Shown here one piece after another: positions 62,339 to 64,000 of a stretch of DNA of 64,000 nt. The position numbers and the translations under genes are program-made. The notes under the pieces are model-generated. The model was given only the letters and a program-made list of their open reading frames with translations. It was not told the origin of the DNA and did not search any database. This DNA is from Nitrospira sp. CR1.3 (GTDB lineage Bacteria > Nitrospirota > Nitrospiria > Nitrospirales > Nitrospiraceae), in the NCBI GenBank assembly GCA_014055525.1, contig WIAH01000007.1:1-64000 (forward strand), in the 5' to 3' direction. Numbering within the stretch: the first letter of the stretch is position 1; every line of letters starts with the position of its first letter.

Positions 62339-63759
62339 TACTCATCCTTCTTGAGCCGGGCGGCATAAAAGCCGTCCATTGAATTCTGGTTGTCCATCGT
62401 CGAGAGATCTCCCAGTTCAGTCAGGAATCTCCGTGCAGACGTTGGAAGCCAGGGTGAGACAGACTCGCGACGGAACCCCGCGTGGAGTCGACAGAATCGC
62501 TCGATGACGTCTTCGTTTTCTTCGCGCTCCGTCGAGCAGGTACTATAGACCAGCACCCCGCCGGGCCGCAAGCATGGGACGACTGCTCGAAGAATTTCCA
62601 GTTGCAAGGCCTGATGACGTGAAAATGATTGGACATCTTTCCGCCATTTCGCTTCCGGATGCCGGCGCAAAACACCCAGGCCGCTGCAGGGAGCATCGAC
62701 GAGAATCCGATCGATGAGCGGCGCGCGTCCCTGACCGAGGTCTGTGGACATCTTGGGAGAGGAGAGCCACCGGGACGGCTGTCGGATGTCTCCGACGATC
62801 GCGGCTACAATGCTCATACCGAGCCTGGCCTTGTTGCTCCTTAACAGATCGACTCGACCGGCCTTTCGATCGATCGCCAACACAGTCCCCTCATTTCGCA
62901 TCAGTTCGGCAAGATGAGTGGCCTTCCCTCCAGGAGCGGCACAAGCATCCAGAATGATGTCGCCAGGCTTGGGATCGAGCAGGGGAGGGATCAATTGCGC
63001 GGCTTCGTCCTCGACGTAAAAGGCTCCCTCTTGAAAACCGGGAAGGGAGGAAACGGCGCCTCCCTCCTGCACTATAATGCCCATCGGGCTGACGGCAGTC
63101 GTCTTCGCAGCAATACCAGCCTGCGCAAATGTCGTGAGCAATTCCTCTCTGGTCACCTTCAGACGATTGACTCGAAGGGTGACCGGCGGTATCGAGCTTG
63201 CCTGCTCACTCAGGATTTCTGCAGTAGAAATGCCGTGCCGGTCGATCCACCGCTGAGCGAGCCACTCCGGAACAGAATGGCGAACGGCGAGCGATTTTGC
63301 CGCATCGACAGGCCAAGACCTGGCCGGTTCCCTTAGCAGAACCCTCAGAACCGCATTGACCAATCCGCTCCAGTCTCTCCCGAGTACTCGACGATTTATC
63401 TTGGCCAGTTGAACTGATTCATTCACGGCAGCTGAGGGAGGGATACGATCCAGATACAGAAGTTGATAGGCCCCAAGCCGAAGGATCATTTGCACCAGTA
63501 TCGGGAGGCGGCGGAGAGGTTTATCTGTGACCGGTTGAAGCCTCCAATCGATGGTGCCCCGGTGGCGCAAGACTCCGTAGCTGAGTTCGACAGCAAGCGC
63601 ACGATCTCGTGAATCCAATGGGTTTGTCGCGATTTCGCGATCGAGCAAGAGATCGACGCCGTCCTCAGTCCGTACGGATTGAGCCAGCACTGAAAGGGCG
63701 ACCGCTCGGGCTGATGAAGGGATTTGACGAGCAGAACCAGATCCAGAAACAAGTGTCAT
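62338..63759 (-). CDS. rsmB: 16S rRNA (cytosine-967-C5)-methyltransferase
   Basis: A 473-aa enzyme of the Sun/RsmB family. The NusB-like N-terminal domain is ALSVLAQSVRTEDGVDLLLD. The methylase has DACAAPGGKATHLAEL (AdoMet), DAPCSGLGVLRRHPEAKW (catalytic-cycle cysteine) and YSTCSTEREENE (nucleophile). 48 bases after fmt, in the usual fmt-rsmB-rpe order. Confidence 0.94.
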   Translation of the reverse strand: MTLVSGSGSARQIPSSARAVALSVLAQSVRTEDGVDLLLDREIATNPLDSRDRALAVELSYGVLRHRGTIDWRLQPVTDKPLRRLPILVQMILRLGAYQLLYLDRIPPSAAVNESVQLAKINRRVLGRDWSGLVNAVLRVLLREPARSWPVDAAKSLAVRHSVPEWLAQRWIDRHGISTAEILSEQASSIPPVTLRVNRLKVTREELLTTFAQAGIAAKTTAVSPMGIIVQEGGAVSSLPGFQEGAFYVEDEAAQLIPPLLDPKPGDIILDACAAPGGKATHLAELMRNEGTVLAIDRKAGRVDLLRSNKARLGMSIVAAIVGDIRQPSRWLSSPKMSTDLGQGRAPLIDRILVDAPCSGLGVLRRHPEAKWRKDVQSFSRHQALQLEILRAVVPCLRPGGVLVYSTCSTEREENEDVIERFCRLHAGFRRESVSPWLPTSARRFLTELGDLSTMDNQNSMDGFYAARLKKDE

Positions 63760-63807
63760 GGACGCTCAACCGGCGTCTTTCACGCGGGTGATTTTTTGTT
63801 GAACCGG

Positions 63808-64000
63808 CTATGGGTGTGGATGATTTCCCAGTTCCAGACCGGTTATAACACGATGGCCTGCAAGAAACTCTGCGACCGCCATTCGGCGACCGTTGGCCGG
63901 CTGGAGTTCTGTCACAGCCAGAAGGCCTTGCCCAGTCTTCACTTGAATGGCTTGTTTCGTGACAGCGGAGATCCTCCCGGGAATCCCCTCAGTCCCGGAC
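63808..64000 (-). CDS. fmt: Methionyl-tRNA formyltransferase, C-terminal part (cut by window edge)
   Basis: The last 63 codons before a TAG at 63808-63810. Translation GTEGIPGRISAVTKQAIQVK followed by LLAVTELQPANGRRMAVAEF then LAGHRVITGLELG matches the C-terminal domain of Fmt, which formylates initiator Met-tRNA. The 5' end lies outside. It is immediately upstream of rsmB, the standard neighbour. Confidence 0.85.
   Translation of the reverse strand, partial: SGTEGIPGRISAVTKQAIQVKTGQGLLAVTELQPANGRRMAVAEFLAGHRVITGLELGNHPHP

Noticed and set aside
1..64000. CRISPR array
   Set aside because: No set of regularly spaced direct repeats of 23-40 bases was seen anywhere in the window.

Overview
This is a chromosomal segment from a Gram-negative bacterium, most likely a Nitrospira-type member of the Nitrospirota. 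The grounds are proteins built from repeated PCP_red (protochlorophyllide-reductase C-terminal-like) domains, an archaeal/eukaryotic-type PheRS, and an assimilatory cys operon with a sulfite reductase fused to TusA. The assignment is an inference from gene content, with no rRNA in the window to confirm it. About three quarters is dense core chromosome in long co-oriented operons; the first 16 kb is an accessory island.

Island (about 1-16,100, all minus strand). From its upstream end toward position 1 it reads: a DUF3800 protein, a SNF2-type helicase (DrmD-like), a large N6-adenine methyltransferase (DrmMI-like), an XRE regulator fused to an ImmA/IrrE metallopeptidase, a PIN-like nuclease, a 1721-aa DEAD/DEAH helicase with a DUF1998-type end and a C-terminal nuclease domain, a 77-aa unknown protein and a decayed tyrosine integrase. 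It lies at the 3' end of tRNA-Arg(TCG). I read it as a DISARM-class-1-related antiviral system in which separate drmA/drmB/drmC genes are not seen. A single giant helicase-nuclease stands in their place, and the regulator, PIN protein and helicase form a second transcription unit with its own strong promoter overlapped by repeated half-sites.

Core, 16,300-30,500. aroK-aroE, a small secreted protein, an SDR and trmI run leftward. A sigma-70 family factor with its terminator, an HtrA-like protease, lipB, glutamate dehydrogenase and small proteins run rightward. A DacA-type carboxypeptidase, small membrane and zinc-ribbon proteins and an FG-GAP lipoprotein run leftward.

Core, 29,200-45,900. A long leftward aromatic operon (pheA-hisC-aroF-tyrA-aroA) continues into the conserved cmk-plsC-rpsA-sppA-ihfB block and ends with a four-repeat PCP_red protein. 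Next come ruvB, a Cys-rich secreted protein, ruvA and yebC (no ruvC between them), a His-rich membrane protein, a zinc-ribbon protein with two PCP_red repeats, and an Mrp-family ATPase.

Core, 46,000-53,500. This is a sulfate assimilation operon: an Rrf2 regulator with a palindrome at its own promoter, a siroheme sulfite reductase with TusA tail, an APS-reductase-type cysH, a TrpD-like protein, cysD and a cysN-cysC fusion.

Core, 53,800-64,000. A Fis-type regulator, an HU protein and tRNA-Val(GAC) precede thrS-infC-rpmI-rplT. infC appears to start at a rare ATC codon. Where bacterial pheS-pheT normally follow, an archaeal/eukaryotic-type pheS-pheT pair sits in the opposite orientation, downstream of fmt (partial), rsmB and rpe.
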